Assembly (NCBI GenBank): GCA_037951165.1
Contig: JBBDHG010000061.1
Coordinates: 5,566,001-5,630,000 of the forward strand
From: Lophius americanus
Taxonomy: Eukaryota > Chordata > Actinopteri > Lophiiformes > Lophiidae
Direction: 5' to 3'
DNA length: 64,000 nt
The notes under the pieces are model-generated. The model did no database searches and had not been told where the DNA came from. It saw only the letters and a list, made by a program, of their open reading frames with translations. The translations under genes were made by a program, and so were the position numbers. This document shows, piece after piece, positions 61,113 to 64,000 of this stretch; position 1 is the stretch's first letter, and every line of letters starts with the position of its first letter.

Positions 61113-61989
61113 CAGATGTCTGGAACCACTGTAATACCCTTTGTGTGTGAAAAACAGTGCAATATCAGTTTTTAAACAAAGCCAGTTAGTGATGTCTCGG
61201 GTTTGTTTTTCGTAATCGTCAGTGATTTTGCACAAATGCATCCAAAAAATAAGCAATATATTGGAAAGCTTGTCTTAGAATGTTGAGAACCTCAGCAGGG
61301 ATGTGTCTTTTGGTTCTTTTGACATTTGCGCATAAGGCTTGTGAGGGGATGAGGGATAGTTTTAGGTGCCGCTCACATTTGTGATTGCTGGAATGTAAGC
61401 AAATGCCAAATAGGACCACAACTGTTTATGAAATCTTCATCACTAAATCTTCACTATGAAATGACAGGATTTTAATCATTGATTTTTCTTTTCTTTAAGT
61501 TTTCACTAGTGTGCCATGTAGTTGAGATTCTGAAACTGTGTGTTCATGCACTGTGTAACTCCACAAAACGATATTGTCTTGCTCACAAAACCTCAGTTGT
61601 TTACATCCTCATGTCTTGTATCATCAATACTGTATACCTCATGGGGTTCTGTAAAGGCACCTTCAGAAAAAATAAATTTCCCAGAGCTGTGGAAATGTCT
61701 TCTTTAATTGTTTTATGTGCAAATCTGGTATCTAGAGTTCATGATTTCCATACTCAACAGGAAATCTTTAACATTAGCCACAAAAACAAATGGAAGCGCA
61801 AGAAGGGCAAATCCACAACACCTAACAGAAATGTAAAGGTTTATTAAATTATATTTTACAGTTTACTCAACATTTTGTCTATCTTTGACTTAAACATAAC
61901 ATACACCCCTGATAAGTCATGGATGTTATGGAATCCACTCAAATACTGTTTCACGGATCATTTTCAAATTTTATACCCACAGAGATCTT

Positions 61990-62310
61990 AGTGCGAGGAA
62001 GAACTGGTATGATTTTGGGAAAGGTTCGTTGTCCATTTGCGCACTACGGGGTATTCTATCTCCAAAAGTTTGCTGACCACTATTTTCTCTCGGACCGTTA
62101 GTCCAAATTAGTCCAAACATTGGTGCAGATGAATTGAATTGAGGTGATCTATTTCGTATATATATTGTGTTTGACTTTAATAGTTCATATTTTACGTGTG
62201 AGAAAGAACTGGATTTATTTTGGGAAAGGTTAGTAATATATTTCTGACGCAAGGAGCAGCTTTATTCCCAAAGTTTTCGTGCCATAACATCCTAATCCTT
62301 GGTCAGATTT
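61990..62310 (+). repeat. Degenerate ~205 bp tandem duplication
   Basis: The block 'GAGGAAGAACTGGTATGATTTTGGGAAAGGTT' at about 61996 recurs as 'GAGAAAGAACTGGATTTATTTTGGGAAAGGTT' at about 62200. Each is followed at the same distance by a CCAAAAGTTT/CCAAAGTTTT block and then TTAGTCCAAA...TTGGTGCAGATGAAT against TTATTCCAAATTGGGTGCATATGAAT. Two diverged units are clear. Confidence 0.65.
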
Positions 62311-63289
62311 ATTCCAAATTGGGTGCATATGAATCAACTCAATGAGTTCTATCTTGTAAATGTCATATTTTACTCTAGAAGTTCAAGGGTTCCCGCTTTT
62401 CTCATTATAATTTACCTGGACATTTTCAGTGATCTAGCTGCTACAGTATGACGGACAGGTTATTGCGTCCACTTGTCCCCTCTGCTTTGGAAATGTGTTT
62501 TCAGGGTTCTATGTGAATAAAATATGATTGATTGATAGCTGATATGCTAATTTCACCATGTAAAATACTATTCACTTATGCTATAATCATTAGCAATAAG
62601 AATTCACCGGGTGTAAAATGCACAATTTACAAAGATTTGGGGAATCAACGTGGTTTCTTTCTCGCCCAGTAACGTGCAGTGCTTGGCTTTGTATGCAACA
62701 TCAGCCAGAGCTCAAATCACATAATGCATTTATACAAAAATATGTAAGAGGTATAAATCAATATTGATAAAAATACTTTGCACATATATTTTTTGCCAGG
62801 TGTCCAGGACAGAATTTTCTCTCAAAACTTGAATTAAAGGAATTTTAGCACAATGACAAAAAATGATATGTAACTCGATGCTAGATCTTCGTCAGTCGAA
62901 GGTCTGGCACCAAAATGTTGCAATAAATTTTATTTTGCAAGTCAGTCAGTGTGAGGGAATTACAACTCAATATTGAAACCACTGCAAAATCAACCAACTA
63001 GCCTTGTCAACAATATGGTATTGGGCGTTTGGGAGCAATAAATGCCCAATGATTACAGAGAGTCCTCTACATACAAAGATTGGAGTTGCAAACGTTTGAC
63101 GATACAAACAATTTGCCTTGAAGTCGAAAATTTTGATCTAAGTGTTGCAGTCAGCCGCATTGAGGCGACAATTTAGAGCAGAGGCGCCGAGATGTAAGTA
63201 ATTCTGTACACCCCGGGCCACCCCTCTTTCAGTTACTCTGGTCATTCATACGTATGCTTGTGCTCTCCCCAAAAATTCAGTGTTATTTG

Positions 63290-63545
63290 TGATTAATAGT
63301 TCTCATGTTAAGCGCAAAAGCAGTGATGTTGCAAGTGTTGGTGCTAGGAACGCCAGGCCATGAGGATGGAAACAGAAAAGGACATAATCAAGAAGGTAGG
63401 GCAAGTTGAAAAGATGGCGAATATCGTCCATTCATATACCATGAATCATTCCATCATTAGCACGGTTCTTCAGAACAAGGACAGGAATTTGGAACACATG
63501 AAAAGTTCTGCAATCTGGGATTGCTTGCAAAAACACAGGGGATTG
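63290..63545 (+). mobile_element. Tigger/pogo-like transposase N-terminal remnant
   Basis: The plus strand reads VKRKSSDVAS, then in the next frame RMETEKDIIKKVGQVEKMAN, followed by IVHSYTMNHSIISTVLQNKD and LEHMKSSA. This matches the N-terminal helix-turn-helix of Tigger/jerky-type transposases ('METKLDIIKKxExGEKMxDIxRxxxMNRSTIxTILKNKDKI'). A frameshift lies near 63347-63357, and the rest of the transposase is missing after about 63545. Confidence 0.75.
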
Positions 63546-63964
63546 GGTACGTTTTAAGGATATACCCTTGCTGTCGGGAACGACAGCATACATCTAGTTT
63601 TTGTTTTATATGCGTTCCATCATTTCTGTGAGGAATACACCACACTTCAAAAACATCCGCTTAGATTCACAATATTACATAACAGAATAATTGTGGGATG
63701 AGGGGGCAGGGTTATTTCTGCTTCTGTTTAAATATTTAGAAATATGGGTGTGACAAGTCTTCGACAGTAAGGGGACTGATTGAACTCCTCAAATTAAATG
63801 TAACTCATTAATCTTAAACATTTCATATTGACTCTACCTAACTATTTCTGTGAAGACAGCATTATGCTCTAAGATCCCATAGTGACGCGATAATGAAGAC
63901 AAATACAGATATCTATTTTTTTATGAGCAAAGAAATAAAAGACAGATTTCCTTGTTACAATTCC

Positions 63965-64000
63965 CTGCGCAGGATAAGCGGTTACAAATGATGAATTAAT
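63965..64000. repeat. Dispersed repeat end fragment
   Basis: GCAGGATAAGCGGTTACAAA followed by TGATGAATTAAT matches the 'GGATAAGCGGTTACAGATAATGGATGGATG' end of the common fish repeat. It is cut by the window edge. Confidence 0.55.

Larger units (their letters stand above)
61113..64000. other. mpp1 3' UTR and repeat-bearing tail of the window
   Basis: An AATAAA at about 61669 is a candidate mpp1 poly(A) signal. Beyond it lie a degenerate tandem duplication (61990-62310) and a Tigger-like remnant (63290-63540). No host gene is recognised. Confidence 0.55.

Noticed and set aside
61479..61847. 122-codon frame after mpp1
   Set aside because: AT-rich, low-complexity 3' UTR sequence with no domain or splice signals that make it coding.
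1..64000. CRISPR array, tRNA or rRNA genes, bacterial operon or phage-like system
   Set aside because: No regularly spaced identical repeats other than microsatellites, no tRNA cloverleaf or rRNA segments noticed, and gene structure is vertebrate throughout.

Overview
The window is nuclear DNA of a ray-finned (teleost) fish. The evidence is intron-rich vertebrate genes with GT-AG splice sites, long (CA)n/(TG)n and (AAT)n microsatellites, and decayed Tc1-like, Tigger-like and L2-type elements typical of fish genomes. No bacterial operon, CRISPR array or prokaryote-like defence locus is present. The species cannot be told from the sequence alone.

Layout: 1-6240 has no confident gene but holds two strong hairpins and a ~210 bp inverted duplication. 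6354-6782 (minus) is an intronless histone H2A.X gene with CCAAT boxes, a histone 3' stem-loop and a backup poly(A) signal. 10432-28494 (minus) is c2cd2l (TMEM24), rebuilt here as 14 coding exons encoding 699 residues, with an 11.7 kb first intron full of transposon remnants. 28500-32837 is the head-to-head interval to dpagt1 and holds a Tc1/IS630-type element with a LINE scrap inside it. 32838-36398 (plus) is dpagt1 (9 coding exons, 406 aa). 38591-42547 (plus) is hinfp (9 coding exons, 466 aa). Two small secreted-protein genes follow in convergent orientation: a sushi/Cys-rich protein (43635-44708, plus, 4 exons, 219 aa) and a stand-alone DUF4430/cobalamin-carrier beta-domain protein (46093-46971, minus, 4 exons, 140 aa). 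A gene-poor stretch leads to mpp1/p55 (52806-61112, plus, 12 coding exons, 467 aa). The tail to 64000 holds a degenerate tandem duplication and a Tigger/pogo remnant.

The genes do not form a pathway. H2A.X (chromatin and DNA-damage signalling) and HINFP (activator of histone H4 genes) are related in theme. C2CD2L (ER-plasma membrane lipid transfer), DPAGT1 (first step of N-glycan assembly on the ER) and MPP1 (membrane scaffold) are separate housekeeping functions. h2ax, dpagt1, c2cd2l and hinfp match, from memory, a linked block on human 11q23.3; mpp1 is on human Xq28. The least described content is the pair of small secreted-protein genes between hinfp and mpp1. All exon joins were made by eye from splice signals, reading frame and remembered human orthologues, and no search was run.
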